From Seminavis robusta (taxonomy: Eukaryota > Bacillariophyta > Bacillariophyceae > Naviculales > Naviculaceae), in the NCBI GenBank assembly GCA_903772945.1, contig CAICTM010000205.1, forward strand, positions 28,227-92,226: a DNA stretch of 64,000 nt, in the 5' to 3' direction. The notes beneath the pieces were generated by a model that made no database searches, had not been told where the DNA came from, and saw only the letters and a program-made list of their open reading frames with translations. Numbering within the stretch: position 1 is the stretch's first letter; every line of letters starts with the position of its first letter. Positions 1 to 10,566 of the stretch are shown piece after piece. The translations under genes were made by a program, and so were the position numbers.

Positions 1-545
1 TAGTAGATTGAAGTTGTAAGGAATGGTCCCTGCCCCTCTAGATTAGCAACTTCGCTTCGCATAAATACATGTACTATAGATGGCAAGATTTTTTGCCACT
101 GGCAGCAACTACCGGTATGCTGCTCCAAGGTTTCACTGTACATTGCAGCAGCCACCATCACTTTGCAGGTTCCTGCAGTCCAACATCCAACACCCTCGAG
201 AAGCTACCGGTAGCTAGAGCTAGATATCTCTTCGTCACGTCGTGTGAAGTGTGTGGTTGTGTGCCAACTTTCGACAGCATCATTCAAGGATGCCCAATGA
301 CTGCCTCGCGTGTGTGTGCGTGATGGTGTCAACAATGAAGTTATCGTGTATCTGGGTGTATCGATGTCTATAGTTATTAGTATACTGGTTAGGGTTATGG
401 AGGGAATGTACATGCGTTGGCGGCACCAACAAAGGCGCCAGCGGCTAGAGAGCCCCAAGTAAGTATTCTGTGCAAGCAAGCATCGGTATAAGGATGATGG
501 AAATGTACCGTAAAAGTCACGGAGCGCATTCATCTATAGAGTTCC
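1..545. other. intergenic, no gene seen
   Basis: I see no supportable coding region here. Short open frames on both strands lack recognisable motifs. Two copies of the palindrome TACCGGTA lie at 110 and 205. Confidence 0.5.
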
Positions 546-1058
546 TTATCGTCGGGTAATTTGCCGACGGGTTGCTTGTTTCTTGGCACTCTGGAAGCTG
601 TGCATACATTCCTTGGCTTTGGTCCAATATTGAGGTCCTACCAGGCCCCGCAATCGGAGTGCCATGGAGTCTTGGAGAGGTGTGAAATGAGGATCACCCA
701 TCCTGTTTCGCTTGACACATTCTGCAACGAGCGCCTTTGTCTGCATGGTCAGCTTGTAGTTGTTCGATTGTTCAATGCACTTGATCAAAACACGAACAAA
801 CAGTAGAAACTCGCGTCGCCGCAGTTTTAGGAGGGGTTCGATCGATGCTGGGGACGGTCTGCGAACAACAGGAGGTCTTGCGAGTGGCATGACGGCATTA
901 GGGCCAACAGGTGTCCCGATGGGTACAAGAAAAGCAGGTACCGGGATCGTTCTAGTGGGAGAGCACATGGCAGCGGTGAGAGTCGGGTTGATCTTTGCGG
1001 ATGGAATGTGGCTGAAGGAGAAAACAGCGTTGCTCTGAGTTGAATTGGTAGAATTCAT
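546..1058 (-). CDS. conserved hypothetical protein (170 aa)
   Basis: The single-exon frame begins with an ATG at 1058 and encodes 170 residues. The N-terminal ~75 residues are Pro/Ser/Thr-rich and look disordered. From about residue 78 to 160 the sequence is helical and charged, with a block reading roughly RRREFLLFVRVLIKCIEQ, then VAECVKRNRMGDP, then LRGLVGPQYWTKA. I recall this Cys/Arg/Trp pattern from many small diatom hypothetical proteins, but I cannot attach a function. No signal peptide or membrane segment is visible. It stands alone, with non-coding DNA on both sides. Coding status rests on composition and the remembered family pattern. Confidence 0.55.
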   Translation of the reverse strand: MNSTNSTQSNAVFSFSHIPSAKINPTLTAAMCSPTRTIPVPAFLVPIGTPVGPNAVMPLARPPVVRRPSPASIEPLLKLRRREFLLFVRVLIKCIEQSNNYKLTMQTKALVAECVKRNRMGDPHFTPLQDSMALRLRGLVGPQYWTKAKECMHSFQSAKKQATRRQITRR

Positions 1059-2150
1059 TTGCCGAGTTTTGCAAATTATGTGACGATCGAGGCATCATCA
1101 ACAAGCAGAGTGAAACATGGGGTGGGAAGAGGAGAGTGCATGAAGCAAGATGACCACCCGGGGTCTTGCTTCATTGCAGGTTCGTGTTGGGTGCAGAGGC
1201 AAAAATGGGAACAGTTTGGATCTTTTGTGAAGGAGCAATCCCGAGAACGCGAAGCCCATGTTTCGAGGAACAATGCGGAGAACTTCAATAACAATCCACT
1301 GCCCCCTTATTTGGGAAGATGAAGCTCGAACAAGCCCTTGACTTAACGATTAAATTCCGAGGTAAGAAGCAGGGACAAAAAGGCTCAAGCTGAATGACCA
1401 GGGTAGCGTACTTTTTTGTACCAGCGTTCCAGCAAGTCAGCAAGTACTCGAGTACACGTACTCAGTGGGCTACCGGTACAGTACGGTAGGTCTACGCTGG
1501 CTAGCCGACTACAAAAACGCTTTACTGTAGTGGTATTAATACTGGTACCACAAGTAGCATCCTCTCTTGCATTTGCACCATTCATCATACCGGTATCATG
1601 ACAATGCTCTTGGCTTTCAATGTTGCCCTGGTTCTATCGCTATCGGTTTGCACTGGCATCCATTCCTCATGCGGCCGGCCACCCTGCCTCGGTCTTTTCG
1701 GGCTGGCCACCACTGCCAATTTCGGTTGCATCAGCCAATGGCTTCCAATTGAAGTCATTGGTTAGGTACAAGCGTTGGGTCTGGGCATGAGAAGAGCTCC
1801 CAAACAATAGCTTTTGGAAGTGCCAATGCTCCGAACTGTTCAATGAGGAGCAAATAGCTCCTTGCATTTCAGCATTTGGTCAAGGAGAGGTGGTCATTGC
1901 AATGCCTCGCTTGCTTCAACGCACTATTGCCTACGATGTACTACCTGGTAGCTAGACGGGCAAATAAAGGCAGGACGATGCTTCCGGTTTGGCTGCTGGT
2001 ACTGATAAGGACTGCCCTAGCCACAGTAACTGCTAGCACTCTACTACTTGGTGCTCTGCTGCGTCACCACTCGGCATATTCGTTTGGAGCTTGGCAACTT
2101 TCCAGTTCGTTCGTTCCCTGGACCTCTGTGGAAACTCGAGTCGTGCAACC
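1059..2150. other. intergenic, no gene seen
   Basis: Only short unconvincing frames on both strands. TACCGGTA palindromes occur at 1471 and 1588. The stretch may hold the promoter of the minus-strand gene ending at 546, but no specific element is recognisable. Confidence 0.45.
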
Positions 2151-2487
2151 GATCGTCTCTTAAATCCTTTTGATCGTCTCCTATTTAATGGATTTCGTCT
2201 CCTAAAATAGGAGACGAAACGGATCGTCTCTTAAATCTTTCGTCTCCTCTTGAATCGTCTCCTATTTTCAACGGATCGTCTCCTATTCTCAACGGATCGT
2301 CTCCTAAGTGTACCATGTAAACTGTATGGTATCATTTCCTAAATCTTTCGGATCGTCTCCTATTTCGAAACGATCGTCTCCTAATTGGAATGTCTTCTAC
2401 TGAATCGTCTCCTAAATATAGGAGACGATTGCTTTCGTCTCATAAATCCTGTCAATCGTCTCCCATGCCTCAGTGTATCGTCTCTTA
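2151..2487 (+). repeat. array of 14 ATCGTCTC(C/T)TA motifs phased at 21 bp
   Basis: The hexamer CGTCTC starts at 2154, 2175, 2196, 2225, 2241, 2256, 2277, 2298, 2354, 2375, 2406, 2436, 2457 and 2479. The inverse GAGACG starts at 2211 and 2422. Seven of the 13 gaps are 21 or 22 bp, two helical turns. Most copies extend to GATCGTCTCCTA followed by an AT-rich spacer. The two inverse copies form short hairpins with a neighbouring forward copy (TCTCCTAAAATAGGAGA and TCTCCTAAATATAGGAGA). No coding sequence accompanies the array. It could be a protein-binding iteron array, a decayed satellite, or subterminal repeats of a lost transposon. Confidence 0.85.
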
Positions 2488-4902
2488 AGTATTTTGCCAC
2501 GAATGATGCTTCCACAGAGGTCCAGCACCTTTCGAAAAGCTGTCTTTATGGATCTTAAAAAGGGTTTCAACCAAATTACAAACGTCACGTGTTGGGAGAA
2601 ATTCTTGGTGGTGAGGATCACCCGATCACAAAACCGAATAGGTTGCCGACCAGTTTTTGACGAACCCGCCCCAGATCTTCTCTGGCTTTCTCGTTGCCGT
2701 GTGGCAAGCGCCTTGCCTTGTAGTGGATCTTCTGGCAGGGTACGTCAAGGTGCACTACCATAACCAAAGCGAATACCTTTGTGTTGCGGATTCGCCTTGA
2801 GAGTTGAGACTGGGTTTACGGCCACTCTTGTTCCGAGAAGAAGGAAGAAAGGGGTCACTTCGCCTGTCTGCGGAGTAGTAAACACAGCCAAAAGCGAATA
2901 CCTCATACCTCAATGGCTCCCGGATTCCATTGACCCAGGCTACGGTACCGTACGACACGATACTGTCCCAGCGCTGCAAGCAAGGTAGCGCTGTTGACTT
3001 GCTGCTTCGTGATTTTGTGCTTCCCAATAGTTCAACGAGCTTTTCAACCTATCCAGGCATTGAGAGAAATACCGAGCGAGAGGTACCGGGATACGTGGCC
3101 TGTCGCCCTAGGCCTACTAGTAGTCTTTTGATTCATACGCGTTCTACAAAAAGATCCACGCGGCCCCAAACTCGAAGCCAGACTGGCACAACCATATCCA
3201 GTGGATTCGATTCGCTTCGCTTCATTGCCTGCTCGGGTTGCTGACAACTTCAGCTTCAGGTCACTATCAAAGAGTAACCGGAAGACCGGCAATAGACTGC
3301 AGCCTGCCTCAGGCGAGCTTCTCATCTCTCCCGAACCGAACTGAATAGCACAGTGTATCCATTTTCTTGACACCTCTAAAGCAGATCCAAAGCCTCTAGA
3401 GACCCAGCCGAAGCAGAAGTAAGAAGCAGCGTAGGTCAGTGCGTGTGGCTACCGGTACGATGCAACGATCCTGATGACGGGGGCAGAATATTTGCTTCGA
3501 GGGGCGATACCAAAAAGTCAGAGTTCGAGTTTGTGGAGATTTGGCTCCCACGGTTCTGCCTTGGTTCGGATCTCCGCCTGCGCTGCCCTCCACGCCTTGC
3601 TTGTGCGTGGGACAACATCGGCGCAGTGTGAGGGCCAATGCGTTGTCCACAGCCCGGGGCCAAGCTGAGGTTGTTGCTTGTCTCAACTTAGGAATTACAA
3701 AGTCCCTGGAGGGATTAAGTTCAATAATTAGATTTGAAAACGGTATGTGATGGCCTCTTGCTAGGGCCATCCTGTAACCGTTTGGGGGTATAAAGAGGTA
3801 TTGTTGCTTGTCTCAACTGTGGTGCCAGTTGCTCGCACTCTAGTAAGAACTCCTTTTAGGTTTTGACATTGCTGTGTTCCGGTCCAAAGATCATTCCTAG
3901 CACTGGTATATAGCACTTGAGTTGGGAGGATCCTTCGGTCCAGCCCTGGGGTATGTAACCCTTTGGATTTTTCATTTACCTGGCCTCAGTGGCAGTGGCA
4001 GTGATGCTGTTGCTGACAGCTCATATCATACTGATCTGCGCGCATTGTGTCGTCATCAACTTGTCGTTGTAATTCTGTGGACATGCAGGTGTTCCAGGGT
4101 CTCCGGGGTGGCACAAGAAGCCATGCAGCACATGTATTTTCCCTCCCGGTCGTGTGATCCCCTCCTTTACCATGACTACTACAGTACTCCACTTCTGGGA
4201 CCCATAACGTCATCTAGAACCTCTTGGTGTAGCTCTGCACGGTCGAAGGGTTGTTGATGGCTCTCCATTGTAAGAGCAGTCTTGGGCCGATGTGAAGTCT
4301 CTTCCCAAAGGATTGTTGGTTGGGTCATTGAATAGTTCCCCGTACTAGTAGGCTTTGGTGCCGACTTTTCCTTCCATGGTCGTGTCCGATGGCGCTGCGT
4401 CTTCGAGTGCAACTAAGGGGGTACCGGATGGGTGTGGAGTGACTCAGTCGTCTAAGACTACGGAGGAGGCTGTAGTCGTCGTATGAATGAACCAAACTTA
4501 TCTCTGGAGCCGATTAACCTATACAATTTGTCTGGCTGCAGGTCCTGTACCTCTTGTGAGGTGAAGAACCCAAAATGTGCATTTTGCTTTTTCAACTGAC
4601 GTCACCAGTTCTGTTGAGTACCTACATCACAATAGCAACATTCGCTCACCCCCCTACCTATTACGAACGTGGATATCAGCACACGAGTAGCTTGATATGT
4701 GAAGAATTCAAGCATCTCACTTTCTGCGGTTTCGATGCCTTTTATTCCTGCACGGCTTTGCACATTCTCCCCACCCACGGCATCCCGCAGACTTCCTTCT
4801 CACTCACCGCGTCGCCCATATTACCATCCTGTAGCCCTCCATCCTTCACTGGATCATCCCATCTCGTCTGATGCGAATTCAGTATCATTTCCGACCATGG
4901 AG
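2488..4902. other. long intergenic region, no gene seen
   Basis: About 2.4 kb without a convincing gene. Several frames of 70-125 codons exist on both strands, but none shows a domain, a signal peptide or biased composition. The right end is the 3' flank of the GPCR fusion gene. One TACCGGTA lies at 3450. Confidence 0.45.
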
Positions 4903-7900
4903 TCATGGAAACGACTTTCTTGGTGCCGGAGGCGCAACAGAACGCCCCGCCGATTTCGTCATTTCCGTTTCGGTGAAAGGGGTGCTCTCGTCGTCCGGTA
5001 CACGTTCAGGATTAAATGTCATATCATCTCTAGAGCTGTCCGAGTCAGAACACGAATCAACAATGAAGAGGTTGCCCGATGAAGAGTTGATCAGCACTCG
5101 ACTGGAATGCACCCTTCGTACTCCCCTGGGATATTTGCCGTCATGTTCACCGGGCTTCTCTTCGGCAAACTCGTCAAAGTCTTGAGTGGCACACGACGAC
5201 GGGTTTCGTGGTCGGGGCCGATCAATTGGAATGTCAGCGATTTCCGGATCCATCAGGTTGTCAGGAGAGCTCGAATCATCGTCTACAACTGATGCAATAT
5301 GCATGCCCCTGGGGGCTCTCTTAACTCCTTCAGGATACCGACTGGGATTGTTGTGCTGGTTGTTGGCTGATCCATTGAGACTGCTGGACAAGTCCGACGG
5401 ACGATTCGTGTACTGGTTCGCGGATTCTCGGAGCTGTTGAACTGTGTTCGAATAGGTCTTGGAGGAATCCAGATGGGAAGCCCGCATTGGTGCCGGTGGC
5501 TTTCCCTTGTTGAGCACCTTGGGAAGGAACATGAGCCCCAGAACGCTCATGCAAACGACAAATACCAACATGGATTGGACGACGAAGGATGCCGTTGGAT
5601 TCTTCCCTGCCAAAACCACCAAGGGTGCACCAATGAGCAATGCCTCCAGAATGGAAGCCATGCAAAGCGCAATATATTTGCTCTCGCTGAAATCTGTGCT
5701 GAGGTTGCGTGTTTGGTAGGCTTTGAAGTTGGCTAGGAGCACCGCGATCAAATTGATGGCCAATATGAATGAAAGCATCACAGTGGCAACAACGCCGCCG
5801 GTGGGTGAGCATTTGCCATATGAACTCAGCTCTCCAGAGTCTGTTCGTCCCGTATCAATCCTTACAAAGACAAGAGGGTCAACAGCCGTCCAAATGGATA
5901 GAAACACCACATTCAGGCACAGTAACACAACCAGGGGAAGGATGACATCCTTGATGGTAAGTTCTACCCTTTTGAATTTGCGTGCATTGTCCATGATCAG
6001 TTTCAAGCGCCAAATTTTTGAGAACCTGTGAGAAGGAGAAATTAGAGTACGCAAAAACAGTGATTGTGTGAGTAAGTGATTGTGAGGCGGGTAATTGTCC
6101 GTGCTTACGTCGCCAAAGTGCTTCAATCAGGCTGCCACTTACAGTGCTGAAAAGATCAAGGTAAATCCAGTGGCAGCCAGCCAAGGTGTCGCCATGCAAG
6201 CAATGTTGCAACCCGTTTGGCTAGCCATGGAATCATCCACAGACATTGTCAGAATGGAAAAGCTCATGACAATGGCGCCCACAGCAATCAGATCCAAGAA
6301 AAACGGTTGAGCTGCTTTGACAATTCGAGTGCTTCTATTCAGGAATACCCACGCCACACAAGCAATGGACGACACCATGATTATGATCATGAGTGCCAAA
6401 CCCAGTGGTCGAACCCCCGTCAGTTGATTGAGTGATTCTTTGGGTATATATACATCCCTTAGCCTTTGGTAAACTTCCAGGATGGGGATCTCTGTATCTC
6501 CTCGATTGTCGTATGTTTGGATAATGTCGGCCCACTTGGCAGTAAGTGCCTCGGTCACTTGGTTTCGTCTGTGGGGCAAATCAAGGTATTCCTGAGCAAA
6601 CTCGCCCGCGTCTCGAATCTTGATCAAATGATCATGGACAAGCTGGTCCAAGATGCCCATAATTTCGGTAGCTGCCGGTGTGCGCATATCGACGGCCAAG
6701 TTCTTGGACAAGGTGCTTTGCAGTACGGTCACCTGATATTCTTTTGCCGAGACAGCATCGTACCCTTGTTCGACCCACTTTTCAACCTCCAGTTGACTCT
6801 TTCGGAAGGGATCCTGGCTGTTCAATTGTGACCACGGCGTGGACGCTTGCGGAATGACCCCCTTCAGCGCTTGGTTTTTGGCACAAGCAAACAGAAAGAA
6901 CTCTGCGACCAGACGTTGCTTTTCCGGTTCGGCATTCGCTGAGACTGCCCCGGACCAGCCTCCATTCGCCAAATACGGAGCGTGGTTGACCCACCCGATA
7001 TCCTCGTAGAAAGTGCCATGCTTGCAGACCTCCTTGGTACAAGGACTGAGCTTCATAGTCTTTCGATCAAGCACCTTGGTGGAACCGGGTGTGGGATAGA
7101 CCCCCAATTGTCCCGGCCCAATGACACTTCCTTGAGCTCTGTGCAACTTGTAAGTGTCCCCCCAACTGTACGTGAGAGCACAAGTGCCATCGTTCATGTG
7201 ATGGCTGTGCACTTCATGTAGATTGAGATCGTCAAATTCCGTGACCACTCCATAGAGCGCTTGCTGTTCCAGAATGCGGAGCGTTTCGACAAAGGCTTCC
7301 CCTGTGAGCGGTTTCATGTCCTTGGTATCAAACATGCTGCCTGTAGTCGGTCCATCGGTCTGAGTGATACTCGCCAGAATCAAGTGACTCCAGTACTGTC
7401 CATGACTACCAATGACGCGACTGACACAGGATCCACTGAGCGTAATGTTTTGATAGACCTTGCCATGCACTGCCTTTGCCACCGCATTGTATTCATCCCA
7501 CGTTCGTGGCACATCCAACCCAAAGTACTCCAGCACATCCTTGCGGACGTACATGCTGTGAATGTCTCCATCCAGCGGCAGCATGTAGATCTTGCCTTCG
7601 AACTGCGCCACGTACTTACGAAATGGCAAGAGAATGTCCGTCCAGTCCAAGTCCGCCTGCTGGGAGCTGTGAATCTGAGGGGCCAGGTCGACAAATCCCC
7701 CCAGCGGAGCCACGGTCCCCAGAATGACCGGATTGGTAAAGTAACCATCAAAAAAGCCCCCGCCCGACTTGGCGTCATTGATAATGTCATTGTACATGGC
7801 GGGCATGGTAATGCTGGGAGAAACCTTGATCTGCACGTCAATCCCGTCGTTGTCCGCTTTGCCGTTTCGGTAGGCTTCAAAGTCGCGGGCGGATTCTTCC

Positions 7901-8226
7901 ACGATGGAAAAGATGTTCCGCGCATGCAGCGCTACAAGATTTAGAGTCACGGTTCGTCTGGTACTGGAGTTCGTGGCAATGGTGAAATTGTCATCCTGGC
8001 AGGCACACACTGGCTCCTCCTGCGTTCTTCTCTGTCGTTGAGTTGACAAAAGACTGTCACTCGAGCTCGGAAGCAGCTCCCGAGTAGACGGCAGCAACAC
8101 TACTAGCAACGCAACAAGAGGAACTACTACTAGTAACAACCCAGAGAGGATACGCTTTTCTCTCTTTAGCCTTTGGATCTCATCTTGCTGCGGCTCCCGG
8201 TGTTGCTGTTGTTGTTGTTCCATCAT
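4903..8226 (-). CDS. solute-binding-protein / class C GPCR (GABA-B-like) fusion receptor, two exons
   Basis: Two exons (8226-6143 and 6025-4903) flank a 117-bp GTAAGT...CACAG intron. The splice joins the third TM helix as FSALFSKIWRL, a class C GPCR pattern, and gives 1068 aa. From the ATG at 8226 there is a poly-Gln cytosolic stretch and an anchor helix (about 26-46). A domain like bacterial extracellular solute-binding protein family 1 follows (about 90-490; YFTNPVILGTVAPLGG, GKIYMLPLDGDIHSMYVRKD, WDEYNAVAKAVHGK). Seven TM helices run from about residue 607 to 880, ending LMFLPKVL. A Ser/Pro/Asp-rich tail of ~190 residues completes the protein. Class C receptors normally carry a Venus-flytrap ligand domain; here a sugar/peptide-binding fold takes that place. 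It is probably a plasma-membrane sensor; the ligand is unknown. A non-ATG extension upstream of 8226 was not used. Confidence 0.9.
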
Positions 8227-8776
8227 GGCATATTTCCCAGAAGTATTGTAAAAGTGAGGGCTGAACAAAGATACGGCTGTTGTGCTGCTTAGTTTTTACG
8301 TGGAATGCAACGGCTTGAATTCGTCCGGTAGAGATTTCTGGAGTAAACCACGCGACACAATGTCATCATACAAGAGCAAGATGCTTGAATAGTTTATGCA
8401 ATGTTTTATCCTCTACTGGAGTAGTAGACTATGTCGAGGTAAGCGGTCTCAATGTCTCAATGTCTCGCATCGTTGGGTGAACTGGCAAACTTTAGTAGTC
8501 TAATTTTAATTGGTCCCTTCCCTTGTAAAACCGATTTTGGTCGTAAATTGGGGTAAATGTTTTAATTTTATTAAATAGACTCGAGTAGAGTAGTTAGAAA
8601 AAACATTCACATGCTAATGAGACTGCTCTTCGTTCTAGCTGGTAGCTACCGGTAGTCTAGCTAGTACCGGTAGGAGTATGAAGTATGAAGTATGATTCCT
8701 TTTTCCAGTATTGACTGAACTTTTTGGTAGCACGTGTACCAGTACAGCTGTGGTACCAATGGCTATGATACTAGTA
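8227..8776. other. intergenic, promoter side of the receptor gene
   Basis: No gene seen. It lies between the receptor gene start and the left end of the transposon. It is rich in TAGCTA and TACCGGTA short palindromes (8647 and 8665). It ends in the TA dinucleotide (8775-8776) that borders the transposon. Confidence 0.5.
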
Positions 8777-8902
8777 TGGCTCCTGCGATCAACCAAATAC
8801 TGCCGTAGAGCTATGTAGAATGAGTACTAGCATGGCTGGCTCGAAATGGAGAGTCTGAAGAACAGAGCTTTATTTAACGACACCACTCAAATTCACTTAA
8901 AG
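8777..8902 (+). repeat. left terminal inverted repeat
   Basis: It matches the reverse complement of 14421-14544. Shared blocks include CCGTAGAGCTATGTAGAATG, GGCTGGCTCGAAATGGAGAG and TTTATTTAACGACACCACTC. The 14 bases after TGGCTCCTGCGA differ between the ends. Confidence 0.85.
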
Positions 8903-9094
8903 GACATCTATATTATTATTATTATTCTTTCTTTTTCGTGCCTTGGTAACAGCACATCATCTGCTATCGAAGAGCACAACACCACCATGACGTCCTCTTT
9001 CCTCTTCTTCCGTCGCTGATACTCCTCCGTCGCTGTTCCACTGTTATACTATTCCATCACTCTTATACCTCTTGTTGCCTATGTTGATCAAAGC

Positions 9095-9613
9095 TCACCA
9101 ATCGGCCTCATCTTCCGGGAGAGACGCCAAAAAGCCGTCGTCATCGGCGGTGGCAGGAGCAGCGGCAGGAGCATCGGCAGGAGCGAACGCACCAACCACT
9201 TGCGTCAATCCTTGACCAGTGACATCCTCGAATGCTCCGAAAGTAGAGTCCGTGGAGTCAGCTGATTCGATAGACTCTCGAGCTTTCTTCTTCTTGGCTT
9301 CCATGATCTTGCGGTTGAAACTGATGCCACCAAAAAAGAGAGTGATGTTGACCTTGCGACCGTCTTCAGTGGTTGTCTCAATGGCGTCCATGGTGTGCTT
9401 GACAGAGGTGACAATGGCATGGCTGCTGATGAAGGTCATGACTGCATCCAACTCACTCTGGGAGAATGGGTTGTGATGGATGAAGATGTGGTTGGAAAGA
9501 GCATCATCATTGTCATTAAAGAGAGCTTCATTGATGCGTTTGGTGAGCCTCTTCATTTCACTGTAACCAACCTTGTCATCAGATGGAGAATGGAATGCCT
9601 TGTTGCTGACCAT
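9095..9613 (-). CDS. hypothetical protein inside the transposon (172 aa)
   Basis: The frame starts with ATG at 9613 and ends with an acidic tail (LPEDEADW). The N-terminal two thirds is mixed alpha/beta in character: KRLTKRINEALFNDND, then HHNPFSQSELDAVMTFISSH, then GRKVNITLFFGGISFNRKI. It continues with a basic KKKKAR run, a Ser/Asp/Thr-rich stretch and an Ala/Pro-rich linker. I recognise no family. It sits between the left inverted repeat and the transposase on the same strand, so it is probably the element's second gene, perhaps an accessory or DNA-binding protein. An unrelated captured host gene is the alternative. Confidence 0.5.
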   Translation of the reverse strand: MVSNKAFHSPSDDKVGYSEMKRLTKRINEALFNDNDDALSNHIFIHHNPFSQSELDAVMTFISSHAIVTSVKHTMDAIETTTEDGRKVNITLFFGGISFNRKIMEAKKKKARESIESADSTDSTFGAFEDVTGQGLTQVVGAFAPADAPAAAPATADDDGFLASLPEDEADW

Positions 9614-9779
9614 GATGTTGCTTTGGTTTGGTTGATTGGTCGAGGAGATTATGAGGAGACGACCGATTCATTCCTCTCAGGACGGCTGATCCTCTCACGA
9701 CGATTTTGAATTTGAATTTGAATTTGCCGCGGCTTTGGAGTGAAGGACTCGACGCACGCATTCGACGACATGCAGTCCA

Positions 9780-9955
9780 CAATTCTTCCACCGACGACAG
9801 TCAACAAGCCACCGACAACCACAATCAACCTACAGGCTACAATTCCACTGCGGCAACAGCACCCACCGACGGCAACATCCAACAAGGTACCGACGACAGC
9901 AACAGCCAACAAGCTACCGACGGCAACATCCAACAAGCCAGCCACCGCGACGTGC
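9780..9955 (+). repeat. low-complexity ACCGACGGCAACATCCAACAA tandem stretch
   Basis: Imperfect units of 24-27 bp built on ACCGAC(GG/GA)CAACA...CCAACAAG repeat across 9866-9945, with looser CCGACAACCACAATCAAC units before them. The plus strand would encode Pro/Thr/Asn/Lys-rich peptides (PTATSNK-like). Neither strand offers a convincing protein, so I treat it as a degenerate minisatellite between the two transposon genes. Confidence 0.55.
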
Positions 9956-10566
9956 ACACAAAGAAGCAGCAATGAATCAGCTTTGGGATCCTGTCATGGC
10001 TGATGCTGGGGATGGACATACAACTGCCATGGTCTTCCAGTGCAATGTAGCCTATTGGATGGCTGATGGCTCCTACAAGGTTGTAGCTGGTCAGGGCTCC
10101 TTTCAGAAGTTGCGGGGCTCATCTTGCCAGTTTCGGCTTCAAGTGGATGGAGCTTGTGACTCCACCGTCTCTCACTTGTATTTGCCGCCTCTAGCCGACT
10201 GGAGTATTAACAAAACAAGAGCCGTTCAGACGATGAACGGTGCTCATGGACCGCAGAGAGCCTTGGTTGATGTTGTGACGTTTGCGGGAAGCTTTACCAT
10301 TACGAAACTCCAAGTTACAATGCCGTTCCACGGTGAAAACAGGCGCGTTGCAAAGCTGTTCCGTCCTGCTCTTATTCATGCCGACCAATCCAAGCGTGAA
10401 GCGATGGCCTAGTCGAAAAGCAAGCTGACAACTCATTGCTACGACTAGCACGGAATGACGTTGGTACAAATTCTTACTCGTTTGCTACACTATCCTATAA
10501 ACCGACAGCAGCAACTCAACCGAAAACCAGGCTAGCGGTATCCATAGCTAGACAATAACCTCATAC

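Noticed and set aside
2151-2487. CRISPR-like array
   Set aside because: Units are ~11 bp with AT-rich degenerate spacers of variable length; the genome is eukaryotic and there is no cas gene.
7261-7944. 227-codon plus-strand frame
   Set aside because: Antisense shadow of the solute-binding domain of the receptor.
9972-10412. 146-codon plus-strand frame within the transposon
   Set aside because: ATG start but no motif and opposite in direction to both element genes; not enough to call.
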